A DNA stretch of 64,000 nt from Leishmania martiniquensis (lineage: Eukaryota; Euglenozoa; Kinetoplastea; Trypanosomatida; Trypanosomatidae), in contig NC_090167.1 in the NCBI RefSeq assembly GCF_017916325.1, positions 1,301,001 to 1,365,000 of the forward strand, given 5' to 3'. Under the pieces are notes generated by a model, which saw nothing but the letters and a program-made list of their open reading frames with translations, had not been told where the DNA came from and made no database searches. Shown here one piece after another: positions 9,908 through 20,330 of this stretch. A program made the translations under genes and the position numbers. The number at the start of each line of letters is the position of its first letter. Within the stretch, counting starts at the first letter, position 1.

Positions 9908-12744
9908 TCTCTCCCTCTCTTTTCGGTTGATCGGAGTCTGTGGTGTGGATCGTCTCTATTTTTGGATGCGCACTAAGTAATGGAGGGAGGTGAGGCGACG
10001 CACAGAAGAAAAAAACAAGCCAGAACAAATCACACCCTTTAAAGGAATCCGTATTCGAATTTAGGGAACACAGTATTCCCTGCACACGTCCTGGTGAGCG
10101 CGCTCCGTTGGCTGGCTGGCGCCTCAGGTCTCCACAAGCGCGCGCCACTGAACTGTGAGACAGCGATACAACATAAACAAGGCATGTGAGGGCGCTAAGG
10201 GCGCGTGCAGACACTCGGAAAGAACAGAGCAGCTAAAACAAGAGGCAGGCGTGCCACACACACACTCTCTCCCTTCCTCTTTCGGACCCGCTCGATATCG
10301 GCCCCCAGGGGGGGGGGAAGCGGTGTGAGTCCTGTGACTCTTGCACATTTCTTTATGCCTTCGGTGAATGACTGCCACGCACCTCTTCCCTGTGTATGTG
10401 CATGCTGCTCCACAGCAGCACGGCGTACTCGGCTACGTCTGACGCTTCCGCCTCGTTGAATACGTCAACATGGAGGGGGCCTGATGGGGATGCCGCATCT
10501 GTAGCATTCGGTGCGCGTTTTTTCTGTTCGACGTATCTTACGCTCTCATCAACCTCTCTCTTCTGCTCTTTGCTCACTCCATATCGCACGCAGGCACACA
10601 CACACACACAGTTCTTCCGCTTCTCCGCCCTTTCAGCATGCCTCGAGCGGCGCATTCGAACATAGGCAAGAGCGCTTAAGACGACGAAAATCAACGCACC
10701 TTTTCGACGAAGAGATCACGCGATCATCTCCACGCATAGGGAATTTACCCACAGCCCTCTGTGGCTCCCGATCCTTCAGGTTAACTCGCGTATTTACACG
10801 TTGGAAGGGCCCCTGGAGGAGGTGAGACGAAAAAAAAGCGTGTTGCGCAATACGAACTCCCCCCTTCGTGGTGGTGGTGGTGATGTGTGTGTATGGGGGT
10901 GGGGCAAGAAGCAATGACAACGGCAAAAAAACGTTCACGCCAAAGGAGCGAGAAGGCCACCTGGCTGAACTTCACATAACTCCTTGCAACCTATACAATC
11001 TGGAAGGCACGCCTTGACCAGTGGGCGCTGACGGTCAGCCGCCGCGGCGCGCCGGCTCCTCCTCACGCTCCTCTCTCCTTCCTCGACCCACGAGTGAGTG
11101 CGCTGGTCCGTGCGGAGAGCGCTTCTCTGCCTGCCTGCGGCTGCTGTGTGCGTATGGGCGCTTTTCCGCCGGCGGAGTCGGTGGGGCAGCGGGGGCTTCG
11201 CCCTTTGAGCTGAGCGGAGGCGACCGCCACGCACTTCCCGTGGGCGTTACTTTTTGGTTTCTGTTGCCGTTGAGGGTGGGCTCAGCGGCCCTATGGCCCG
11301 ATGCCGCGCGTTCTGACCGGTGGCCGTGTCTTGCGAGTGCGCCAACACATGGCGCGTACGCATGCGCGCCCTTGCGTAGGCCGTTCTCTGTTCCTGCGTG
11401 CGTGGCCTCGTGTACTGGCTGCGTGGCCGCACAGCGCCAGCGGCTGGGCCGGATGGAGGCGAATGTTGGTGAGTCGCTACCGGTCTCCGTGCCCCCCCTC
11501 TCTCTCCCTCTTTGTCAGCCTTTTTCGACCTCTCCTCGCCGCTCTCTTCCCGCCTTCTCTCGCTCAGTCGTGTGCTCTCGCGTGCGTCTCTCTCGTTTTC
11601 AGTGATCTCTTCTGTAGGCTCTCTGTCTCCTCTTCCTCTCTGCGGTCTACGTGCGTAGTGGTCGCCCGGTGAGCGGTTGCGCAGGTGCCTTCGCGCATTT
11701 GGTGCTCTTATGTGAATACATTCCAGCCCCTGACACATACGCACGTGCTGCCTTACACACACTCCTCTCCTTTGCGCTCCAGAGGCGATAAAGAGACGGA
11801 AGAAAAAAAGAAAGAGAGAGCTGCAGGCAGCGCGTCTTCACCCTTACAAAGTGAACGCACACAGCTCACTCGATAGCGTTCTGCGTGCCGTAAAGGAGGA
11901 ACGCAAAGCGTAAAGGCATACGCTAAGAGCTACGCGAAATAAAAACTGGCAAAGAAAAAAAGAACGAAGGACAATCAACTCGACGAAGCAGCGGAGGGCC
12001 CACTCCTCGAACGGCGAACACGGAAGCAGTACAGCGCTTCACAGACATTCACTCTCACGTGCGCCCTGCTGTGTGACGAGGGAGTACGGGTACTCTCGGC
12101 ATCCCTCATCGTCTCCGTTTCTTCCAAGTCGAGTGTGCGCCTGCAGTGTTCGCCATTCTGCTCATTTCCCCGCGTACGTCCTCACTTCTTCAGTGTCTTT
12201 GCCCCTCTTTTTTTTTATACAAATATACATATTCTTTGTATTTCCTTTTCTCCCCCGCTCACCCCCTTTTTTCTGTTTCGGGTGTGCCTCTCTCCATCTC
12301 GTGGCCTTCTCTTGCAATCATTTGGTTCACAGATAGCAATTTCTTTTTTATTTTATTTTATTTTTCGTCTCTGTTCGCTTGTGTGTCCATAATTTACCTT
12401 TTTGTCCCTCCCTCCATTCCTTTCGTCTGTACGGAAGTCACTATTTTGATCGCGTGCTCGAACCTTTTTCTATTGATTTAGCTTTCCTTTTTTTCCTCTT
12501 CGTTTGCACACGCCTTTCTCTCTCTCTTCCTGCCATATAACAATTGTAGTGTACGTCCTTTTATGAAGCCCTAATCTCTCCGTCTGCGTGCGCCTGTGGT
12601 GTACTCGTGCCTGGCCCCAAAGACCCCACGTCCTTTGTCTCTTTTTTTCAGTTTCCATCCTTTCTCTGTTCCGCTTCTGTGAAATCCTCTCTCTCTCTGA
12701 CCCCCTGCTCCAGAAGATCGGCGCAAGGTGCAAGTATTTACAAC

Positions 12745-12761
12745 TATATATATATGTATAC
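12745..12761. repeat. TA dinucleotide repeat
   Basis: A short alternating TA/TG tract lies inside the T/C-rich spacer. Confidence 0.7.
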
Positions 12762-13435
12762 ATGCTATTGTGTGTGAGTGTGCGTGAGTCTCTCTCTCTT
12801 TCCCTTTTTTCTGTTTGAATCTCTTTCACCTCCTCTCTGCATTGACGCGCGTTTCTCTCTTCGCGACTTTGCGCATCGCTGCCGTGAGGCTTCTCCTGTC
12901 TCCTCCTCCCTCCCTTTCTCACAGCAGCCCGCCTACCTCTCGCAGCGTCTCGTGCCTCTTCGTTTTGCCGTCCCCCTCAAAGGCCTTTTTTTTGGTTTAC
13001 TGCAACTGTCCCGTGAGGAAGAGAAGTGGCTCAGGCGTAGAGAAGGAGACAAAGAGAAGTTAAAACGGAGGAGGAAGTGCAGTGTACAATCGCACCAACA
13101 GCATTGTTTCCGTTACTCACACGGACGCTTCTGCCTCCCCCCACCCCTTCCCCCCGAAATACTCTCACGTACGCATACAGGACAACGTTTTGCGGTGCTC
13201 TTCTTTTGTTTTCACATCTTTGAAAACTTCTTGCGACTGTCTTGTGCCCCTCTCGCCCCCTTCCTCCTCTGTCTACTCGTTTGCCACATTGGCGTGTGCG
13301 TGTGCGGGTGTGCTTCTGAGCGCGTTCTTATACCCCTCACAGAGAAGGCACGGGAAGAAGCCGATCAGCCATTTTATGTGATCATCGCCAGTCGCCGTGG
13401 CAGTAGCAACCACAGCAGCAGCAACGAAGGGTTCG

Positions 13436-13457
13436 CATATATATATATGTATATATT
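13436..13457. repeat. TA dinucleotide repeat
   Basis: An alternating AT tract with one G interruption, self-complementary, follows a CAG/CAA-rich stretch (13400-13430). Confidence 0.75.
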
Positions 13458-15084
13458 TTGCTGAAGACATTATTTAGGTCTTTTTGTTTTCCTTTGCCTT
13501 TTTTTTGAAGATTTCGGTTTCTGTCTTCGTCGCTTAGGTGCGGCTTTGTATCGGACTGGCTGAAGCGGTGCATATAAGAAAAGATCGTCTAAAAGACCCC
13601 CCCCCCCACACTTACACAGGCCAAAGTGCCTTGAAGTTTCATGATTCAAAGTAAAAGAGCAGCGAAAAAAGGTTGCGCATCCACACACGGGGAGAAAGTG
13701 AAGACAACTGCGAACGTCGGCTGCTGATTGCCTCTTTCAAATAAAATCACACCCGCTTTTGCCTCTCTTACACTCTTTCCTGTTACGCTCGTGTGGAAAT
13801 TTTTTTTTCAGCTCTTGATCAAGGACATCTCGCTGCTCTTTTTTTTTTCGCCCTGCCTCCGTTTTCAAAGGTGAAGAAAGTGTTCTCGACGCTTTGTGTG
13901 TGCGCGCACCCGAGTGCTTCTCCATCCTCCTCTGCGCACCTCCTCTCATCACCGTCTGTTAGTTTGCTCGCTGGCAGGCGAGAGTGAAGGCAGAAAAAAC
14001 TCGTCCCCCGACGCCCACAGAAAAGACGTACGAGCATAGCTCTGCTGCTCCAACTCTGCGGGGAACGCTGCCTCTTCCTATTTTTTTTCTCGTTTAGTTT
14101 TTCATTGATCGCACGAACGGTAGCAGTCGAGAAGAGAAGTGACTCTCAGCAGCGAAGTGGAACCGACCACAGGCAGTTTCCTTCTGTTTCGAGTGTGTGT
14201 GCGCAATTGAGTCGCATCGGCTCACGGACCCCTGCCCCCTTCTCTCTCTCATTCGCTTCTTCATCCTCTCTCACCTCATCGCCTTTTATATTTTCAGGGC
14301 ACATTGTCTCCCCTTCGCTTCCTTGCTTCCTTCATCAACTAAACCTTCTCCCCTCCCCTCCCCCGCCACCCTTTCCCGTCTTGTTGTAGTCCGCGTAGTA
14401 TTGCACCTGTCTTCTTTCTTCAAAGTGGAGAGACAATATCGTCATCTCACACCCACGTAGCTTTTTTTTCCCGGCTCGGTTTGATTGAGCTTATTCGGCC
14501 TCGAAAAAAAAACTAAAAGAAAAAAAGGAGTGCTCCGCTCAAGCACAAACCCGGCGAACTAGCGACATCATTGACAACGCGTATGCGTGCGTGTGTGTGC
14601 GAAGCGCCTCTTACCTGATTGTGTCCATCTTACACAGAGAATCCTTCGACCACGACGGCTCGTGTCTGCACGCAAGCGCGCGTGCGAGCGTTCCTTCTGG
14701 TGCTTGGCACTATTTATATGTATATCTGCCTGGTGTGCGGGTGTCTTCTTTCGCTTTTCCTTTCATCCTGTCTTCGTCTACTGAGCTTGGTTTCGCGCGC
14801 TGGTCTGCCCGGCTACGGATCGCTCGCGTTGGCCATCGTGCACGCCCGTCCCTTTCCTCTCTGCTCCCCTACTTTCTGTCACGGACACGCGACACACGAG
14901 CGCGCCCGACACGCTTGCTGCAGAAGCGGCGAAAAGAAGGAACATCAATCAAGCAGCGTCCCGAATCCGTTTCTTGGTTGGCGGCCGTCTCTCTCGCTAT
15001 CTCTTGCTCGACCCTTTCCTCTTACGGGCTCTGAGTCAGCGGTTCCATCCTCACAAACACTTTTTTAATATTTCGGAGCGCTTC

Positions 15085-15135
15085 CCTCCCCTCTCCCCTC
15101 TCCCCTCTCCCCTTTCCTCTCTCCTCTCTCCTCCG
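15085..15135. repeat. pure-pyrimidine tandem repeat, unit CTCCCCT
   Basis: Several copies of a 7-base C/T unit are followed by degenerate CTCTCCT copies. The complementary strand is pure purine. It lies within a pyrimidine tract that extends nearly to the next gene. Confidence 0.75.
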
Positions 15136-15564
15136 GTAGTCGTCCTCATCGTTTTCTCTCCCCCCTTTCACGGCTCCTCCCCCTTTTTTCTCCCTTTCCA
15201 CTTATTTTCCCTTCGAGTACGCTTTCCTCTTTCTGCCCTTCTTCTCACTCCACTTTCCTCCCTCGCATGTAAACACGAGGGCTTCCGCCAATCGAAGTCT
15301 TTCGTTTGTTTATCTACTCCAGTGGTGCGTACCGCCACACCTCGCTCGCTCTCTCTGTCTCCCTCTCTCGATCGCGAAGCACCTGAACGATTCCTTCATT
15401 GTACACCGTTTATTGCTTTTTTTCCCTCTCTTGTGCCTCTGGTGTCTCCGCATCGCGCGTGCACATTGGCTCCTTCTTCCCTCACTTTCTCCTTTCTACT
15501 GCTTTTCGTTTCTTTTTTCTTTGTCTTGCACCCCCCTCCTCCCCGCTCTGCTGACGTATCGCTT

Positions 15565-15620
15565 TCCCCCCCTCCCCCACGCCCCTTCGTCGGCCTCTGT
15601 TGCCTGACCTTTGCCTTCAG
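15565..15620 (+). promoter_or_regulatory. candidate SL trans-splice acceptor for the 779-residue protein gene
   Basis: A C/T-rich tract ends in TTCAG, with AG at 15619-15620, only 15 nt before the ATG. The pyrimidine-rich stretch continues upstream to about 15060, so other acceptors are possible. Confidence 0.5.
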
Positions 15621-15635
15621 AGATAAAAGAACGTC

Positions 15636-17975
15636 ATGAATGAGCTTATCTCAACTGTATCGGCCATGCCGGTGGGTACGTATGCGCTTATGGCCGACTT
15701 CAAGAGAAACAGCGGGTTTGACATGGTGGAGAGCGCCGATACACAAACGCAAGGGAAGTCGGATGCGGCCAATACACACGTAACCAGCGCAGAGGACTCG
15801 CGCAGCTCGAGCACAGCACGGATCGACTCGCTTGAGATCGCTACTGCGCCCGGCACGCCTCGTTCTTCACTGAAGGCCGTGCCGCAGCAGGCGTCTGTCC
15901 AGGAGGCATTGGAGGACTGCATGGAATCAGTGCTTATTGCCGCCTCAGAATATGAGAGGAGTGATGAGATGACAGAGGAGATTCTCCCCCTGATGGACAA
16001 GGAAGGGACGGTACACTTGCCTGCTCTTGCTGACCTCTTCTGCCTGGAGCACCTCTTCGCCGGTTACACTTGCAGTGAGCGAGTCAACGCGGTGCTCATG
16101 GCGACCCGTACCTCCAGCAAGCTGGTGCTGCGCGACGACCTCCCTGTGCCATCCTCCCACGGCTGCCTGCTCTCAGAGGCCGAGGCGGAAGCTGCGAAGC
16201 TGCGCGTCGGCCTTCGCAGCAGTGCTGATGGCGACGCGCCGACGCTGAAGTGCCAACAGCACGCCTCTGCGGGTGAGCCTTCAGTTTGCCTGCGGGCCCC
16301 TTGTCAGCTTCAGGTCACCACAGCGCCGCAGAAATTGCAGGAGGTGCAACTGTCAAGCTGCTCCCCATGTTTACTACCTGCTGCGTTTCCCTCGCCTGTA
16401 GCTTCCGACAGCGCGGACGCCTTATGCCAAGCGAAGCTGCCTCCGACAGATGCGCGTGCATCTCGCCAAGATGATGCCCATGGTCCCAGCCGGGCCTTGC
16501 CGGTTGCTCCAGCACCCCCTGCGCCAGTGGCCGAGGGGCCGGGCAGCTTCGCCGTTCCGGCTCAACGCATTGCGCTAATGCGCCCGCGCGCCATAGCCAG
16601 CGATCTATTCCCTCCCGAGTACCGAGACTGTGCCGCCGACCGCCAAGCGACAGTTGGCGTGCCAGCGCAGCAAGCGTGCGTGCCGATGCCGAAGCCGCCA
16701 CTCGCGATCGACATTGTCATGATGGTCACTGCCGACAGGGTCGACGGAGCGACATTAAGCAGCATCGCGAAGGAGGTGACCTCTGCGTCTGCGGCGAGCT
16801 TGGTCTCGCTGATACCCGTCGCGCCCACGATCTCTGCCACTGCGAATATGACCACCGCGAGCATGCCGGACTTCAATCTGAGTGCAACGTCCTTCCCTGC
16901 AGAGACGGTAAGCTCAACGGCCGACATCATTCCCATCGTCAGCCATTGGCGGCCGACAAGTTATGCCCCCCGACACCTTCAGCTGGCGCTCAGCGGGGCG
17001 CCCACCACTGGTTGCATAGACGCTAGCGAGGGTATGACAAACGATCTCTTGAACATGACCTGGGCATGCGGCACGCGAAGCCTGTGTGCGGGCTCTTCGT
17101 GCGGGGAGAACTACGGGGCGGTGGGGGCGCGGCAGAAAGGCTCTCCTATCACGCCGCCCGTACCTCTGGGCGAGCATCTGCAGACCCTCTCCTCCAAGGA
17201 GGAGGTTCTGCCTGGAGCGGGCGCACCAAAGGATCTTACGGCTGACAAGCCGCAGACCGCGTTTGCCATTGATTTCTCAGAGCGTGCTGATGCTTTGCCG
17301 ACAACTGGCCCAGGCCGTTCACATCCGCTAATGGCGTGCACCGCCAAAGAAAGCTTTTCCAGCAGCAGTTTCGACGGCAGTCGGTCGATACGAACACCAG
17401 CGCTGAGGTTCCAGCCGTCGCCCTGCCTTTCTTCGCAGTCGCGCCGCCATCGCCATGACCCCTATGGCCAGACGGGCTTCGCACTGTGCTCAGAAAACTG
17501 CAGCGCGTTTTCTTCGCTGACGAATATGCCATCTCGTGTCTTTGCATTCTCAGTGTCGTCGAACCTTTCCTATACTGCCCAAAAGGTGTGCAGCTTTCGC
17601 TTCGAGGACCCACTGATTAAGGCATCTGCGCAAGTCCGAGAGCGCCGCCTCGTGCTGGGAGCGGATACCAATGGTGCCACATCACCGGAGCGTGAGAGCG
17701 TCTCGCTCTCCATCGCGAACTTGGACACTGCGAGCGCGAGCAGTGATAATGCCGCGGAGGTTTCATACGGGCCGTTGCCATGCGATCAGCTTGTGGACAC
17801 TGCCACTGCTGCGCCGACAGCGGCGGGGCCCATGACGTTTATACGATCCATAGACGAAGACCCCCCTGCCGCTACCGTAGCCCCCAAGTCGTTCGTCGAG
17901 GCACTCCTCCTGAACCTGAAGCGCACGCGCCCCCCTGTGCACGACATTGCCAAACCAGCACATGGAATCCAGTGA
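15636..17975 (+). CDS. conserved-type hypothetical protein, 779 residues
   Basis: I do not recognise this protein. It is a long ATG-initiated frame with the GC-rich third positions of the real genes here. Most of it is Ala/Ser/Thr/Pro-rich low-complexity sequence and likely disordered. Two stretches look more structured. One is residues about 85-150 (mixed acidic and hydrophobic, including LPALADLFCLEHLFAG and VNAVLMATRTSSKLVLRDD). The other is about 600-665, including AFSSLTNMPSRVFAFSVSS and KVCSFRFEDPLIKASAQVRE. The C-terminus has SFVEALLLNLKRTRPP, a short basic amphipathic segment. There is no signal peptide or membrane segment. The composition resembles trypanosomatid regulatory or scaffold proteins, but no function can be assigned. 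It is preceded by the longest spacer of the window. Confidence 0.85.
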   Translation: MNELISTVSAMPVGTYALMADFKRNSGFDMVESADTQTQGKSDAANTHVTSAEDSRSSSTARIDSLEIATAPGTPRSSLKAVPQQASVQEALEDCMESVLIAASEYERSDEMTEEILPLMDKEGTVHLPALADLFCLEHLFAGYTCSERVNAVLMATRTSSKLVLRDDLPVPSSHGCLLSEAEAEAAKLRVGLRSSADGDAPTLKCQQHASAGEPSVCLRAPCQLQVTTAPQKLQEVQLSSCSPCLLPAAFPSPVASDSADALCQAKLPPTDARASRQDDAHGPSRALPVAPAPPAPVAEGPGSFAVPAQRIALMRPRAIASDLFPPEYRDCAADRQATVGVPAQQACVPMPKPPLAIDIVMMVTADRVDGATLSSIAKEVTSASAASLVSLIPVAPTISATANMTTASMPDFNLSATSFPAETVSSTADIIPIVSHWRPTSYAPRHLQLALSGAPTTGCIDASEGMTNDLLNMTWACGTRSLCAGSSCGENYGAVGARQKGSPITPPVPLGEHLQTLSSKEEVLPGAGAPKDLTADKPQTAFAIDFSERADALPTTGPGRSHPLMACTAKESFSSSSFDGSRSIRTPALRFQPSPCLSSQSRRHRHDPYGQTGFALCSENCSAFSSLTNMPSRVFAFSVSSNLSYTAQKVCSFRFEDPLIKASAQVRERRLVLGADTNGATSPERESVSLSIANLDTASASSDNAAEVSYGPLPCDQLVDTATAAPTAAGPMTFIRSIDEDPPAATVAPKSFVEALLLNLKRTRPPVHDIAKPAHGIQ

Positions 17976-19336
17976 GTACTCCATTAGAGGAGCAACGCTC
18001 CTCACCCCTATACTGATGCCTCCAGTGGGCGAGCTGCATGTGCTGCTGCTATCGCGAAGACGTCGCCAGGAGCCGCCACTGGGGCCACCGCAGCGGTGAC
18101 GCTGAGACCAAACGCAACAGTCTCTGTCTGCCTCGCGAAGGCAAGCCAAACGTCTATGCCGGAGGATAGTGTGCGTACGTTTACATGTACCCACGTGAAT
18201 TACGGCAAACAGCGACTGCTCCCCATGCGGCTGTGCAAACATGTGCCGCATACGCTACTTAATGCCGCCGCCCCGTAAAGCGAAGATAGCAAAAAAGAGT
18301 CTGTAGGGATCGAACATGTACAGGGCGAGGGGAACAGAAAGCGTGCTTCGCTCCCTCTGCACCTCGATGCCGGTGGGCAAGTGTTTGTGTGCGCTTTACG
18401 CACGCACAGGACACGGAGCTCAAGAGGCATCTACGACGACGGGCGCGCGCCAACAAAAGTCGCCATGACGCTCTGCGGGTACGCACATATGCCGGAGAAT
18501 CGGGACAAAAGGAGGGCGAGTAGCAGCAAAAAAAAAGGTGCGAGGCACGCTGCCGCCTCGTTTGGGGCGTCACGTACAACGCACGTATACCCCCGTCCTT
18601 TAAACCTTTCAAAGCATGCGTAACAACACTAGCAGCACAGGCAGTCTTCCTATTAGCCTATTTTCTCTTTTTTCCTTTGGGTTTGTATTTACTGCTCTTG
18701 CGCACCTCTCTTGCATTCACTCTCACTGCGCTCGTCTGTGTGAGCTCCCCCCATTGTGTGCGTGCGTGGCCGTCACGATGCGAAAGACGAGACGGGTGGA
18801 CTGGTGAAAGCTGCAAAGCAAATGAGCCCACACAAACACCAGGAGACAAAGTGAGGCACGCGAAAAGACAGACACACACACACACACGAGCAAAAGCTCT
18901 GCTGGGCAAGCGGCGCTTAACGGGTGTGAGCAGTCAATAGCGGGAGGGAATTGTGCAAAGCCGTACTACTCCGAGTTCTGTTGACAATGGAATATGTTCG
19001 TCCATTTATTTCATTTATAAAGCGAAAAAGCAAAAAGTGGACTAAAAAGAGACGAGGCAAACACACACTTATACACACACACACGAAACAGCAAATACAA
19101 CAACCGTGCTTCTTTTCTTCGACGTGGCATGTGGACGCCAAGCCGACGACTGGCTGCAACCCCGCGCTCTTCACGCAACGAACAAATGTGAGAACCGAAC
19201 GCGCCTTTCATGCTCGCCGCAATTGCGCGAGCTCCCCCCTTTTTCTTCGTTTTCTCTTCTTTTTCTTTTCGGGGTAATTTCGTTATGCTTCCTCTGACTG
19301 TTGTGCATCTCATTCCTTAGGCAGTACTGCTGCCCT

Positions 19337-19401
19337 CCCTTCCCCCACCCCTACTCCTCTCGTCTCAGCGACAGCGAGGATAGACGGGGGTGGGGGAAGG
19401 G
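19337..19401 (+). other. long hairpin with 15-bp perfect arms
   Basis: The C/T arm at 19337-19351 is perfectly complementary to the G/A arm at 19387-19401. Inside the loop, a TCCTC-containing stretch near 19355 can pair with GAGGA near 19376-19380, which extends the helix. In RNA this would be a very stable, nearly 65-nt stem-loop within an untranslated region. Confidence 0.8.
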
Positions 19402-19469
19402 GTATGCTCTTCGGCACATCTTTACTGCGCGCCCTAGCATGAACACGCCTGACGTGGTTTAGACACGGA

Positions 19470-19489
19470 ATATATATATATGTGTGTGT
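19470..19489. repeat. TA then TG dinucleotide repeat
   Basis: Alternating TA passes directly into alternating TG, about 70 bases downstream of the hairpin. Confidence 0.75.
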
Positions 19490-19742
19490 CCGTCTCTTCT
19501 AATCTGTCTACGCCAATGCAAAAGAAAAAGGTCACCAGGAAAAAAACGTCACGTCGTGCCAATGCACCGAACGCGGACGCCTCACATCGGAGCTGTGATA
19601 GTTTATGTGCTCCCCCTCTCTCTCTTTACCTCTGTGCGCATGCGCGAACACGTGTCTCTCTCCTTTTTTTCGGGCTCGCACATGAGCGCCTCTCTTATCT
19701 GTTTTAGCGCACCCCCTCGCGTCGTCTTCCACATTAGGCTAC

Positions 19743-20330
19743 ATGGGCAGATGATGCACCGACGCCGAAAGCACGGCGAGAAGAGCCCGCGCGGCTCCGC
19801 CGAGGCTGCCAGACATCGCTTTCGAGAGCCCCGACACAACCTCACGGCGTGCAGCAGCTTGAAGTGGTCCGGGAGGCCACATGACACACAGGCGCAACAT
19901 AGAATCACAGAGCACACACACCCTCACCGGAGGCTCAGTCATTTAGCCCTCAGACGCATACGGCATGCACCGAGGCCACCACCCACCTACCCACCCTCAC
20001 CCGCGCGGCAGACGCCGCCCTCTTCGCCTTCGGGGCTGTGGCTGAAGGCGACACGCGCTGCCCACCCAGGTGCGCCTGGCGCGGCACGTGCGCGAATAAA
20101 AAGCGAGGGAGGCCAAGCGCAGCCGGCTGAACGCGCGGCGCGATCCGGAGCCACACCGCTCGCCCTGGGCGAGCCAGGAATCGGCCATGGAGCACTCAAG
20201 GTACATGAGCAGTGGCTGTGTGCGTATCTGTCGGGCCAACGTGTTCGTGGCGGAATGGATATGCTTGGGGAGGAGCAGGGTGAAGGATGGGTGTGCATTT
20301 TTTCTTTCATGCGATGAATCAGCCCTGTAT
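19743..20330. mobile_element. candidate degenerate retroposon (SIDER-like) block
   Basis: This block differs sharply from its pyrimidine-rich surroundings. It is GC-rich, lacks CT tracts, and has no credible long coding frame on either strand. Leishmania spacers often contain SIDER elements, truncated relatives of the ingi/L1Tc retroposons. At 20121 it contains AGCCGGCTGAACGCGC. From memory this resembles the AGCCGGC...AACG part of the trypanosomatid retroposon 5' signature, and near copies occur at 33672 and 60531. No target-site duplication or A tail was identified and the ends are approximate. The call is a hypothesis. Confidence 0.3.

Larger units (their letters stand above)
8065..15635. 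other. gene-free region, 7.6 kb
   Basis: No credible coding sequence or recognisable tRNA was found on either strand. Open frames up to 228 residues occur (12778-13464, 14974-15639), but they are rich in Ser, Phe, Leu, Pro and Cys from pyrimidine-rich DNA and show no domain. The stretch starts with mixed GC-rich sequence and a purine island (8535-8700). It then contains C-rich and TA repeats and becomes increasingly T/C-rich up to 15620. It is probably a very long 3' UTR and/or 5' UTR, or holds small non-coding RNAs that cannot be recognised by eye. Confidence 0.55.

Noticed and set aside
12448..12470. Minus-strand GGTTCGAGCAC, like a tRNA T-arm
   Set aside because: No acceptor, D or anticodon stem can be drawn around it.
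12778..13464. 228-codon open frame in the 7.6-kb desert
   Set aside because: Ser/Phe/Leu/Arg-rich translation of CT tracts, ending in a TA repeat; no coding signature.
14974..15639. 221-codon open frame ending at the start of the 779-residue gene
   Set aside because: Almost pure Ser/Pro/Leu/Phe from the pyrimidine tract; an artefact of composition.
19484..20317. 277-codon + frame and 19997-20578 minus frame in the GC-rich block
   Set aside because: Arg/Pro/Ala-rich in both directions with no domain; more likely a degenerate repeat.
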